From Candidatus Woesearchaeota archaeon (GTDB lineage: Archaea > Nanobdellota > Nanobdellia > Woesearchaeales > GW2011-AR9): a stretch of DNA of 64,000 nucleotides. The position numbers were made by a program, and so were the translations under genes. Positions within the stretch are counted from its first letter, which is position 1. The number at the start of each line of letters is the position of its first letter. The stretch is taken from positions 164,484 through 228,483 of the forward strand of contig JABHQW010000008.1 of assembly GCA_018696595.1 (NCBI GenBank). Reading direction: 5' to 3'. The notes beneath the pieces were generated by a model. That model was not told where the DNA came from, made no database searches, and saw nothing but the letters and a program-made list of their open reading frames with translations. Shown here piece after piece: positions 17,507 through 27,400 of this stretch.

Positions 17507-17659
17507 TTAAAAAGAGTTACTTACTTTACCTAATAAATCTTTAACTTCTTCATTTAATCCCGCATACCAAGCAATGATTGCAAACAAGAAAAGAATTGAT
17601 AGGATTATCAATACTAACATCCACGTTTCCATTCCTTTTTTTGATTTGAAGATTTTCAT
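17507..17659 (-). CDS. Pilin-like microprotein, 50 aa
   Basis: A complete small reading frame not annotated by length-limited gene finding. It reads MKIFKSKKGMETWMLVLIIL and continues through a hydrophobic helix (about 13-33) to a short amphipathic tail (WYAGLNEEVKDLLGKVSNSF). SKKG-M-E-T places Glu at +2 after the cleavage Gly, as in pilin precursors. It ends 3 bases before the 683-residue gene and begins 5 bases after the 41-residue gene, so it fits perfectly into the operon. It could be a very small pilin subunit or an assembly helper. Confidence 0.72.
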   Translation of the reverse strand: MKIFKSKKGMETWMLVLIILSILFLFAIIAWYAGLNEEVKDLLGKVSNSF

Positions 17660-17663
17660 TTTA

Positions 17664-17789
17664 TTATGAAGGTAAGATTCTACCTATTCTTTTGTACATT
17701 GCAAAAAGGAATAATAGGCCTAGGAAAACACAAAAAACAATAAACATCCAGGCACCGCTGGATATTCCTTTTTTGAACAGTTTCATCAT
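17664..17789 (-). CDS. Pilin-like microprotein, 41 aa
   Basis: A complete small reading frame beginning MMKLFKKGISSGAWMFIVFC. A class III signal-like KKG precedes a single hydrophobic helix (about 14-32), and only a short basic tail follows (YKRIGRILPS). The ATG overlaps the stop codon of the upstream gene, and GGAGG directly precedes it within that gene. Two ATG codons are adjacent (17789 and 17786); spacing from GGAGG favours the second. It leaves a 4-base gap to the 50-residue gene. The protein is almost only a membrane helix. Confidence 0.68.
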   Translation of the reverse strand: MMKLFKKGISSGAWMFIVFCVFLGLLFLFAMYKRIGRILPS

Positions 17790-18154
17790 CCTCCTGCTGG
17801 TTTAGTAGGTATGTCTAATTTGACGCAGTAACTTTTGGTTCCGAATGGTTTACAATCATATTCATTCTCCTTACCACACTCAGAACCATCACTTCCTTTA
17901 GTACAAACTTTTGGTGCTCCAATGCAACAAGATTCTCCTGCTTTCTCACAACCAAATGCACCAGATGATAAAGTATTAGATGGACAATCAGAATTGGAAC
18001 TACAAACACCACCCTTATTCTCACAAGCAGATAATCCTTGCTCTAAAGGTTGAGTCTTTCCAGTAAACATTACCATCAAAATGATCATTACTACCAGAGC
18101 AATAACTGCTCCAATAATAATCCACCACATATTTGCCGAAGCTTTCTTATTCAT
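17786..18154 (-). CDS. Pilin-like Cys-rich protein, 122 aa
   Basis: The start at 18154 (MNKKASANMWWIIIGAVIAL) leaves a 1-base gap to the upstream gene and puts the class III signal at the N-terminus; the longer frame to 18199 overlaps that gene. A helix covers about 9-30. The ectodomain is a compact Cys-rich domain of about 85 residues with about ten cysteines (SACENKGGVCSSNSDCPSNT, FGCEKAGESCC, KVCTKGSDGSEC, YDCKPFG, SYCVKL), a likely disulfide knot. The N-terminal hydrophobic sequence closely resembles that of the 13875-14192 protein (MWWII-A/G-AV-A/I-A). Confidence 0.74.
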   Translation of the reverse strand: MNKKASANMWWIIIGAVIALVVMIILMVMFTGKTQPLEQGLSACENKGGVCSSNSDCPSNTLSSGAFGCEKAGESCCIGAPKVCTKGSDGSECGKENEYDCKPFGTKSYCVKLDIPTKPAGG

Positions 18155-18155
18155 T

Positions 18156-18515
18156 TTAACTCCAAACACAGCCGCCAGATTCACAAGAATCTTTTGCACT
18201 GCTTAAAGATTTACATCTGGTAATTTCATTCTGTAAGTTAGATTTTGCTAAAGCTTCATCTTCATTAGATTCTGCTAAATTAAAACTAGCAATAAAAGTG
18301 TCTTCTGCGGTTACTCCTGGTTGACATTTGCCATACTTAATCTTCATTGCTGTTAATTGCAACTTAGTTTCTCCTGCAATATCTTCAATCTTTTGATCCG
18401 TATCTGCGGTCCTACCAGTAAAAATTACTACCAAAACAACTAGAACAATCAAAGCAATTGCTGCTATTATAATTACATTCAGAGACAAGCCCTGTCCTTT
18501 CTTATCTAAAATCAT
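18156..18515 (-). CDS. Pilin-like protein, 119 aa
   Basis: MILDKKGQGLSLNVIIIAAIAL is a canonical-looking class III signal with Gln after the KKG cleavage motif; the helix covers about 11-30. The ectodomain is helical and charged with four cysteines (YGKCQPG, TRCKSL, DSCESGGCVWS). It is the first gene of a promoter-led sub-operon: GAGGTG lies 7 bases before the ATG and a TATA box at 18569-18577. It is followed within one base by the 122-residue gene. Confidence 0.76.
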   Translation of the reverse strand: MILDKKGQGLSLNVIIIAAIALIVLVVLVVIFTGRTADTDQKIEDIAGETKLQLTAMKIKYGKCQPGVTAEDTFIASFNLAESNEDEALAKSNLQNEITRCKSLSSAKDSCESGGCVWS

Positions 18516-18568
18516 TTATTCGCACCTCTTTTAATAAATATTATTTATATAATAAAGAAAGGAAATTG

Positions 18569-18577
18569 ATATATAAA
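18569..18577 (-). promoter_or_regulatory. TATA box before the 18515 pilin-like operon
   Basis: On the minus strand the sequence reads TTTATATAT, about 54-62 bases before the ATG at 18515. Expected transcription start is near 18548, giving a leader of about 30 bases that contains the GAGGTG ribosome-binding site. This is the clearest internal promoter in the surface cluster. Confidence 0.6.
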
Positions 18578-18617
18578 TGTTGCGAATGTTTTAAGCTAAA
18601 CAAGGTGAAAAATAAAC

Positions 18618-19181
18618 TTAATCACACAAAAACAACTCGGTCTCAACTAATCCTGCTTCAGTATGGATTGGAAATAAGCCCGAACCATCCCTTTCTTTAG
18701 ATTTTGGACAACCTCCTCCAGATTGAATTGGACCCATTATTAATTCTGGTTTGTCTCCGGTTGCTTTAATCAACTTTGAACGGAATACGTAACCTTTGTT
18801 CCACTCTCCCAAAGTTTCATTTAACAATAAAGTAATTTCTTTTTCAAGAAATTCACAACTATGCATCCCTTGACAAGTATACAAAGAATAACCACCAGGA
18901 GAATAATCAAAATTTTTTGCACAATCTTCCAAAATGTCTTTTCCAATTTGTGGTTTAGTCCACTTACCATAATTGTTTGTGCAATCAACATCCATCACCG
19001 TTGTTTTCATTAACGCACTTACAGTACTATAGGCTAAACCTTTACGGGTAAATATTTTCTTTTTCCCATCTTCACTCAACGCAAACTGGGCCATAAATAA
19101 CATTCCTAATGAAAGCAAGATTACAATAATCACTAAACCAATCATTTCCATTTGACCACTTTTTCTTTTACTAATTAACAT
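18618..19181 (-). CDS. Pilin-like protein, 187 aa
   Basis: MLISKRKSGQMEMIGLVIIVIL gives a class III signal with Gln at +1 and Glu at +3 after the Gly, the pattern of genuine archaeal pilins. The helix covers about 14-32. The ectodomain has cysteines in the order VDCTNN, LEDCAKNF, YTCQGMHSCEFL, GGGCPKS and a terminal LFLCD. The segment LLLNETLGEWNKGYVFRSKL is an N-glycosylation-prone helix-strand element. It overlaps the upstream gene by one base (ATG sharing its A with the TAA), so both are co-translated. Confidence 0.77.
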   Translation of the reverse strand: MLISKRKSGQMEMIGLVIIVILLSLGMLFMAQFALSEDGKKKIFTRKGLAYSTVSALMKTTVMDVDCTNNYGKWTKPQIGKDILEDCAKNFDYSPGGYSLYTCQGMHSCEFLEKEITLLLNETLGEWNKGYVFRSKLIKATGDKPELIMGPIQSGGGCPKSKERDGSGLFPIHTEAGLVETELFLCD

Positions 19182-19720
19182 TAAGAATATGCCTCCACTG
19201 TCAAATAACCTAACCGATATTCTGGTTGTCCTTGTTCGTTATTCTCGTCCCTAATAGTTACAATGAAATAAGTTGGTTCTCTTCGGTCCCAATTCGGAAC
19301 CAAAGTGCCATTCCCATCTTCTTTAACTTTTTCTTTATCATAAATCACCCATTTATTATCAGAATTAGGATAAGTTTCAGTAATGCTAATTCTAGCATAA
19401 GAAAAGATGTTAAAATAATAATCATCCATGTGTTTGCCAAATGTTTCGTTAGCATATTTAAGTTTCATCAAATCAAAACAATTATCTTCTGGTTCTGCTT
19501 CTCCCTTACTACAAATCAATTCTGGTAAAAATAAAGTTTTAAGAGTTGAATCCATTGCCCTAGCTGCCAGCAACTCTTCCTGTTTATCTTTAAAGGCAAC
19601 TTGTTGATATTTGGCATAAAAAATAATCCCAAACAAAATTAGAATAAAGAAAATGAATAGGACTGCAATAGTTTCAGTCATCCTAATCTGTCCTGATTTT
19701 CTTTTTTTTCTCAATCTCAT
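19181..19720 (-). CDS. Pilin-like protein, 179 aa
   Basis: MRLRKKRKSGQIRMTETIAVLF begins with a strongly basic stretch, then SGQ and a hydrophobic helix (about 16-38) with a Glu near its start, matching the class III signal and pilin helix. The ectodomain has two cysteines (PELICSKGE and EDNCFDLMKLKY), one N-glycosylation sequon (YANETF) and a beta-rich end. The gene is paired with the 187-residue gene, which has the same KRKSGQ signal; they look like an ancient pair of minor pilins. Confidence 0.77.
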   Translation of the reverse strand: MRLRKKRKSGQIRMTETIAVLFIFFILILFGIIFYAKYQQVAFKDKQEELLAARAMDSTLKTLFLPELICSKGEAEPEDNCFDLMKLKYANETFGKHMDDYYFNIFSYARISITETYPNSDNKWVIYDKEKVKEDGNGTLVPNWDRREPTYFIVTIRDENNEQGQPEYRLGYLTVEAYS

Positions 19721-19721
19721 T

Positions 19722-20825
19722 TTAATATAGAGTTAAACAATCTCCCTTGGACCCTAAATTGGTGTTTGCTTCTTTTAACTTTGCAGAAGCTTCAATTAAG
19801 TCTGCACAATGATCGAACAATATTGAACAAGCTTTAGCATTTCCTTTTAATAAGGTCAATGCTTGTTGTAAATTTGGTTCATATTGTCCCGCTTGAATAT
19901 ATCCCAAACAATCTTTTGTTAAAGTTTTTTCAGGACTTTCAACATAATAAAGTTCAATTTCTTTCAACTTTTGTTCATAAATTTCTAACAAAAAGTTAAA
20001 ACGTTTGAACACTTTCATCATGTTACATTGATAAATGTTAGAATCTTGTGAAAAAATGGCTGCATATTTTGCAGCATCTCTTTCTCCCCCTAAAGAAATA
20101 ATTGCAATCTTATCCCCTGCTTTTCTCCAACTATTACCTTCTTTCTGAAAATATTGGGCAGAATGAGTGCCAATAAAAGAGATTGCCGTAACCTTATCAT
20201 CATCCATCAAAGTAGTTTTATCTGGAACAGGCAAGCCTTCTTGAACAGATCCCGTTAAATCAATAATTCTTATTTGAAAGTTTTTTTGTGGGTCAACAGA
20301 GTTTAAATCAGGAATTGGAATAACATTAAGCCCAGTGGTAGAATTCAAAAATTCTTCTGCAAACGCATTATTACCTAAAACAAAATATTTAGTGTTCCAA
20401 GAAGTTACAAACATTAAATCAATTACTTTGAATGGTAATTTGTAAGGCAAACTCCACAAAATCAATTGAGTGGTCTTAATTTCTCTCGGTGAAAAAATAG
20501 GATCCACCACGTTCTGGGCGGGGCTACCTTTGTCCCGAATTCCAAATTCACTAACACTTTCATCACAATTAAAATAAAGAGTATAATCCACTAATCCACT
20601 AGTGTCAATAAAATTCTTTGTTTTCTCTGATACCCCTGCACCTGTAAAAATAGATTCCATTATTCTCACAACATCATATGCAAGGTTCTCTTCTGAAACC
20701 TTTTGTTGTTTCATCACAATCCCAAAGAAGAATAATAAAATTACGCCCCCAGCAATTAAAACATAGAACCAATTAAAAGTAACTTGAATTTGTCCTTTCT
20801 TTGTTTTGTTTTTTTTAAAAGCCAC
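19722..20825 (-). CDS. Pilin-like surface protein, 367 aa
   Basis: MAFKKNKTKKGQIQVTFNWFYV is a class III signal followed by a hydrophobic helix (about 18-38). The ectodomain is large and globular, with an alpha/beta-looking central part (IAIISLGGERDAAKYAAIFS) and a helical C-terminal part bearing four cysteines (KDCLGYI, KACSILFDHCADL, KGDCLTLY). I do not recognise the fold. The size suggests a tip or scaffold subunit rather than a repeating pilin. It is followed after one base by the 179-residue gene. Confidence 0.74.
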   Translation of the reverse strand: MAFKKNKTKKGQIQVTFNWFYVLIAGGVILLFFFGIVMKQQKVSEENLAYDVVRIMESIFTGAGVSEKTKNFIDTSGLVDYTLYFNCDESVSEFGIRDKGSPAQNVVDPIFSPREIKTTQLILWSLPYKLPFKVIDLMFVTSWNTKYFVLGNNAFAEEFLNSTTGLNVIPIPDLNSVDPQKNFQIRIIDLTGSVQEGLPVPDKTTLMDDDKVTAISFIGTHSAQYFQKEGNSWRKAGDKIAIISLGGERDAAKYAAIFSQDSNIYQCNMMKVFKRFNFLLEIYEQKLKEIELYYVESPEKTLTKDCLGYIQAGQYEPNLQQALTLLKGNAKACSILFDHCADLIEASAKLKEANTNLGSKGDCLTLY

Positions 20826-20866
20826 TTTATCTTTGTCAATATCTAGTCCAGGTTTCTAACAGTAAA

Positions 20867-21412
20867 CTAACTTTGTAAACCGGCTTTAGAAACCTCGGTT
20901 TTGTCTCCTTTACCTTCTAAAACAACCGAAAAAGTTCCCCCATAAATCTTCTCGCAAAGAAAACCAATATTTTCTTCAGTTTTTTCATCATAAACACTAA
21001 TTTCATAAACCTTAATTGGAACTTTTGCTTGAGGTTTTAAGAAAACATTTTGATCTACAAAACTATAACCGCCTTCTTCTTTTGCTTGCTCCCAGATATC
21101 ACAGGCAGCTTGGTCAAAATCGCACAATTCTTGCAATTCACCAGGATCATAATTATAATTCATATCAACAAAACAAATTTGTTCAAAGTTTCCGGGGATA
21201 TTATAATTTTCAATCCTAATAGAACCATATTCTGTGTAAATCTTCTTAACAGATTTTTCCAAATCGGTTTTAAATTGAACGAAAGCAACTTCATTACCAC
21301 TATCAATAAAATCTGAAACGGTTTTATAACCAAAAATCATGATTAGGGCGAAAGTTATTGCCGCAACAATAAAAATAAATACTTGTCCAATGCCCATTCC
21401 TTTTTTATTCAT
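20867..21412 (-). CDS. Pilin-like protein, 181 aa
   Basis: MNKKGMGIGQVFIFIVAAITFA resembles archaellin precursors (KKG followed by MGIG), with a helix covering about 7-27. A second helical stretch (FKTDLEKSVKKIYTEYGSI) and a beta-rich domain with four cysteines follow (EQICFVDMN, QELCDFDQAACDI, GFLCEKIYGG). AGGTGA lies upstream of the start. It follows the 2160-residue giant by 16 bases and could be a major or minor pilus subunit. Confidence 0.76.
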   Translation of the reverse strand: MNKKGMGIGQVFIFIVAAITFALIMIFGYKTVSDFIDSGNEVAFVQFKTDLEKSVKKIYTEYGSIRIENYNIPGNFEQICFVDMNYNYDPGELQELCDFDQAACDIWEQAKEEGGYSFVDQNVFLKPQAKVPIKVYEISVYDEKTEENIGFLCEKIYGGTFSVVLEGKGDKTEVSKAGLQS

Positions 21413-21428
21413 TCCAAATTCACCTGAT

Positions 21429-24400
21429 TTATTTCTTTCTTTTTTTACTAATCTTTTTTAAATCTGAAAAAATATCTTTAGCTTCCTCTTTTTTAACAAC
21501 AGTCTTAATGTCCTTATTCTGTGTCTTTTTTGCAATAGATTCAAGTTTGTTAAAAATACTTTTTTCTTCTTTTCTCAAACCTGGTTTGATTGTTTCTTTA
21601 TGTTTAGTGTAAGTAGTAGCTAAATCTTGTAACTTATTCAAATGTGGTGCTTTTTTACTCAAGAATCTATCAACGTGAGGTATTTTTTTGGAATTCTTAC
21701 CAAACTTACCAAAAACTTCTTGCCTTTTTCTTTGATCTAACTTTTGCCCTCGTGATTTCTTTAATTGTAATAATTTATCTTTCCAACCAACAAAAAGTGG
21801 TTTTTTAGTTGTAACATTTGACCTAGTTCCAGCAACAGTAACTGGCTTACCGTAATTTGTTCTTTTAACCCCTGATTGAACAGCTCCTTTCTGGGCAGTA
21901 GGAGAATAAAAATAATAATAAATTAAATATCCACTTCCCCCAATAATCATCAATAATCCCAAGATTAAGAATATTATTGCTAACAAGTCTAAGAAACTTC
22001 CTTTATCAGCAGGAGCAGAATAATCCGGTATTTCTTTGTCAACTTCCTCGTCCTCTTCTACCACAGGCGGAGCATCTGCCAAACAAGGATTATATCCAGA
22101 AATATATTCCTCATAATTGCTATAACTATCCTCATCATAATCTTCAAAGTTATCAGTAACCCCGTTATCATTGCTGTCTTCGTTAGCAAAACTTAATAAA
22201 CAACCAACAGTATCATAATTCTTTTCCCAATAGTCTGGTAAACCATCCCCATCAGTATCAATTTTCTTTTGTGATTCCGGAACTTCCCCATCAGCACAAC
22301 CTAATTCATTAACTGTTTCTCCAGGGTCAGACTCCTTACATTCATCACAACTATCAGAAACGCCATCTCCGTCAGAATCACTAAAGACGATTTTCTTTTC
22401 ATCAGTGTGGTTATTGCCCATGTTATCCTCAACATAATAACAAATCCAGCTTGTTTTGAATAGTGAAATCTTTTGACCAGCATAAGTTTTATTCAAATCG
22501 CAGAATTTTGAAGAAGGATGTTTACCATAAAGAAAATCTTGACAACCAATTGAATCTTCACAAACCATTTCCACTTCCACTTTGTTACAAGAAGAATCAT
22601 TTATTTGAAATTTAATTACCGGTGCATCTTTATCTTGCTGACAAACAGAATAATTATTACTAACAATAAGAACTCCATCACTTTCAGCAAAGTCTCCTTC
22701 ATTACCAGCAGCATCAATTGCACGAACTTTAACTTTGTAATTGTTGCTTTTAACTAAATCTTTAGTTGGTATCTTCAGAGGCAAGTCGGGCCCTAATTCT
22801 CCACTTAAAACTAAATTTTTAGAGGCAAATGTAGTTTGTTCAGTGCCATTATCATTTTCAGTATTAATCTTATTATTTTCGGCACTAGCATTATTTAGAT
22901 TTTTTTGTTGTTGATAATAATCGCTCCAAGAGGTTCCCGTAGACCCACTTTTCTCTTCTTCTTCAACCTTTTGTTTAGTTTCAGAATCTTGTCCTAAATC
23001 ATAAACTTCATAATAATAAGAACTAATGTTACTTTCAGTAGTGTAAACCATAACATTAACATAATCACTCCCACAAGTTAAATTGCCATCTTCCACGTTA
23101 GTAATTTGAGGGGCAGTTACATCAAATGTAAACTTAATTTCTCCGTAAGCCGTATGGTCTCCCATAACACATTTAACAGGAATTAAATAATCTTTTTCTT
23201 CCGAAATTGTAATTGGGGAACTATGAATTTGTGTGTTTTCTCCCTCAGTAAAAGGAACATATCCTGCGCCCAATAAATCATATTCACAAAATGCATCTTT
23301 GGAAGTTTCAACAGATAAAGTAATATTATTTCCTTGAACATAACCGCTTGGTAATAAACTACCCTCAATAATAAATCCTAATTTTGAATAATCAACAATG
23401 AAATCTATCTCTTCAACTTCTGATAAGTCTCCCGCCCCATTCTTACATTGAGTAAGAAGGTTATACTCTTTAGTTGGCCCAGCAAAGTTAATGTTAAACA
23501 CACTAAGATGGAAGAAATTCAATTCTTTCTCTTCCATTCCTGGAAATGAATATTCCATATCTAAGAACTGGTCAATTCCTTGACCTTCAGAATTTTCACT
23601 ATACTTACATAAAGTTTTATCGTCTGTTTCAACATTTAATTCTGTAATAGTTCCTTCAAACACTTCATCGGGATTAGCATAAGCATCAATTACTTTCGGC
23701 GCAGTCGGGTCATATTCTAAATAAATAATTTGTTCCGGACCAATCACTTGGTCATAATCTTTACATTTAACATAAACAGTTTTAATACAATTATCTCCAA
23801 AACAAGTATCTGGGTAAGTGGTGAACACGCTTTCAGGAAAACTTTCAAACAAATATTTGCCTTTACCATTAATTTCTCTTATTTTATGAGATGCTACAGC
23901 ACCATAATCAAAATCTGAAGTGAAATCAAACCTACATTCAATAGTTGGCGCTCTTGTAAAGAATTGCCAATCAAAGATTGGTTTATTACTAATTCCCCAC
24001 TGCCCTTCGAGATAATAATGTAGTTCTGGCAATTCTAAAGTAATCCCATAACCTTCTATTAAAATGTCTCCACACATTGGTTGATAAACTGGGTTATCGG
24101 CCTTATCAACCGCATAATAACAAATTCTAGTTGATTCAATAAGTTCTAATGTTGAAGAATATTCTGAGTATTCTGCATTATTAATAAAATCACAATCTTC
24201 TCCTAAACAATAAAGAATATTAGCGCAATCAAACCCTTCAGCCATACAAGAAAAATCAACATTAGCATATTCAATAAAGTATTCTTCCCAATTGAAAACC
24301 GTTGGTTTTACATCCGGACGAGACCCTTCAGTTAAAGTTACTTGTACATTAGGAGGAGTAAAATCAACAACAAAATTGTAATAATCTTCATAAACTTCAG

Positions 24401-27400
24401 TTTCATTAAATAGTTCTTGACAAACGATTTTGTAATCTGCAGAATAAGTTCCTTCAATAAATCCACTAACTTTTTCAGTCTGGTGAACTTTTCCTTCGGA
24501 ATCGCTAATAAAATCAGCAACTTTTTCATTCGTTGCAGTTAAATAAAGTCCACAACTAGTTCCAGCAACAGTCTCTGCCTTAAATGCAATTTTAGTTTCA
24601 GCAACAGCACCATACAATTCAGGATAAATAATGTCAATTCTTTCTTCTAAATCAAAAGTATAACTTTCATTTTTAGTATTCTCATTACCTTGGTCATCTA
24701 CACAAGTAACATTTAAATTAAACTTGATACCATTTAAATTATCAAATTCTACTTCTTTCAATTCTTTTTCTCTTGGAACTACTAATTTCTTTGTCTCACC
24801 TAATGGTAAAATTTGTTGTAAAGTAAAAGTACAAGCCATGATTTCATTAGTATCTTCCAAATAAACGGCTAAATTGGTTATGTCATCAATAGTTTCAATC
24901 TGATCTTTAATAGTAAACTCTGGTTTAACATTGTCAACAAAAACAAAAGTTTCCTGAACATTCTCCTGATTAAAGAATTTATCTGTTGAATAATATTTAA
25001 GTTTGTAAGTTTCTCCTTGAATTTGGTGACCCAATAAAAACGTTGAATTAGTTAAATCAACTGTTAAAGTTTCTTCGGTTTTTTTCCCAGGATAAGCAAG
25101 TTCAATAAATGGACTTTCTCCAGCTTCTGTAAAACATTTATCTTGAGCAATATCAGTTAAACAATAACTTACCGTCCCCATAAAACTTCTTTGATTTCCA
25201 AAATCATGATAGTTATCATCACCATAAAAAGTTACTTCTGGAGTAGCATAAGAGATTACATTGACACCTTCTGGCAAGATTTTTGTTTTTGGTGAAGAAT
25301 GGTCCAACTTACAAGATTCTGCTTCCCCACTAGCTAAGAAGATTTCACAGTCACTAACCTTGTCACCATTCCCATCTTTAACACAACCATTCTTACTAAA
25401 TCCATTACTTGGCCCAGTCCAAAGACATTTTCCCCAACCACAACGGTCATGAGATGATGTTATTTCCCCATAAATATTTGTATCGAAATCTTGTCCGCCA
25501 TCATTTCCACCATTACATTCTAACTCAGTGTTGTAAGCATAACAATTACTTTCAATATTAGGACTATCACCACAACTTGCACAAAAATCTAAATCGTAAG
25601 CAGAGAAACATTCTCCCAAGCCAGAACAAACTTCAGCAGTACAATAATAATTTTCAAAAATGGAAACTTTAGGGCTACATAAGCCACATTTATCATCATC
25701 AGAATAATCTTTTTCCACACAATATCCCGCTCCGGTTTCAGGAGTTACAAAATCATTAGGTAAATTTATGTTAGTATAATCTACAAGTGCACTATCCTCT
25801 GCTCCGTTAACCCAAGCACATTCAGTACCTAAACAATTATTAATTTCACAGGCATCTTTACTTTGATAATCAAAACAATTTTGCATTTCTTGATCAGAAC
25901 AATCTTTACATTGATCAACCGCGGTTTCAGTAAAATCAAAATAACAATAATTTGGAGCTCCTTCTAAAGGATTACTTGTCCCATAACAAGATTCTTCGTT
26001 ATAGTATAAACCAAACGGATCTGCTTGTTGGAAAATCATTCCGCAGCCACCCGCATTTTTACAATCTGCTTCTCCAAAATTTATTTGAGCACAATAATGG
26101 GTTTCACTTTTAACGTTACAATCAAACGTTGGATCTAATTCATTATTTTCATCACAACTGTAAATTGTTTTTCTTTTCTCATCATTTCCCACTAAACAAA
26201 AGGTATCCCATTCTGCTGTTATTGGTTGATAACGATTTTCACAAAGTTCATTTCCCACACTAACAGAAACTTCAACCGCTGCTTCTTCCTCTTTTGGAGA
26301 TTGTCTGCCGTTATAATAAGTAATAATTTCATAAGTATAAGTGTTACCCCATTCAACGTCAGTATCGATTACACTTGTTTCAGAAGGGGAAACATGTAAT
26401 GGTTCTATTTCTTCACCATTCAACAACTTTTTAATTTCATAACCAATAACTTCTGGACAAGGTTTTGCCCATTCTAATTTTATTTGTTTTTTACCTAATA
26501 CTGGAGAACCAAAAAAATCCTCGGCGGGTTTTTCTGTTCCTAGTTCTGTACAAATTCCAATGTAAACTGTCAATAACAAATCCTGGTTCTCTAAAACTTC
26601 GTTAGGAGAGATTTTAAATGATTGTTCATCTAATTTATAATTTTGATAAATTGCAGATAAGTCATACTCTTGTTCCTCTGCTGTCTCATTCAAATCTATA
26701 TTAATGTTGTAAGAACCACCTGGGAATTTAGAATTTACTTTAAACACGCCATCTAAATAAATTTGTGCCCCATAAACTGTTGAATCCGCCGCATCAATAA
26801 CTTTATTGTTGTTTGAATCAAGATAAACTTTACCTGAAACAGAAGTTGCTGCAGATTCTTTTAAAATAAAATTTAATATTTCTGTTCCTGGAATTGTAAC
26901 GGAAAGTGGTTTTTCTTCTTTATCATGACCAATTTTACTGGCAGAAATAAGATATTCTCCGATTGGTAAAGCAGGTATTTTGTATTGTCCCGTGGTGTCT
27001 GTAATTACAGTTCCACTTACTGGACCTTGCCAAGAAATAGTTGCCTGATCCAATGGTTGATTATCAAGAGAAGTTATTTTTCCACTAACCTCATAAATTC
27101 CTTCTGATTTTTCTAAAACAATTACTTCTTCAATTACTTCTCCAGGAGCAAGAGAAACGACTAAAAATCCAGGATAATAATCTTTCATAGTAACTTCAAT
27201 CGAATAGCTTCCTGGATTAAGTGCTGAAAAAGTGTGATCCCCAGAATCACCTGTTGTTCCTTCATGGGTTGTTCCAGATAAAACTACTTTTGCACCAAGG
27301 ATTGCGCCCCCTGCATTATCTTCAACAATTACTTTAAGCTCAACAGGTTCAAGATCAATACCACAATAAAGATTATTACAAGTATTAGCATCCATCCCAG

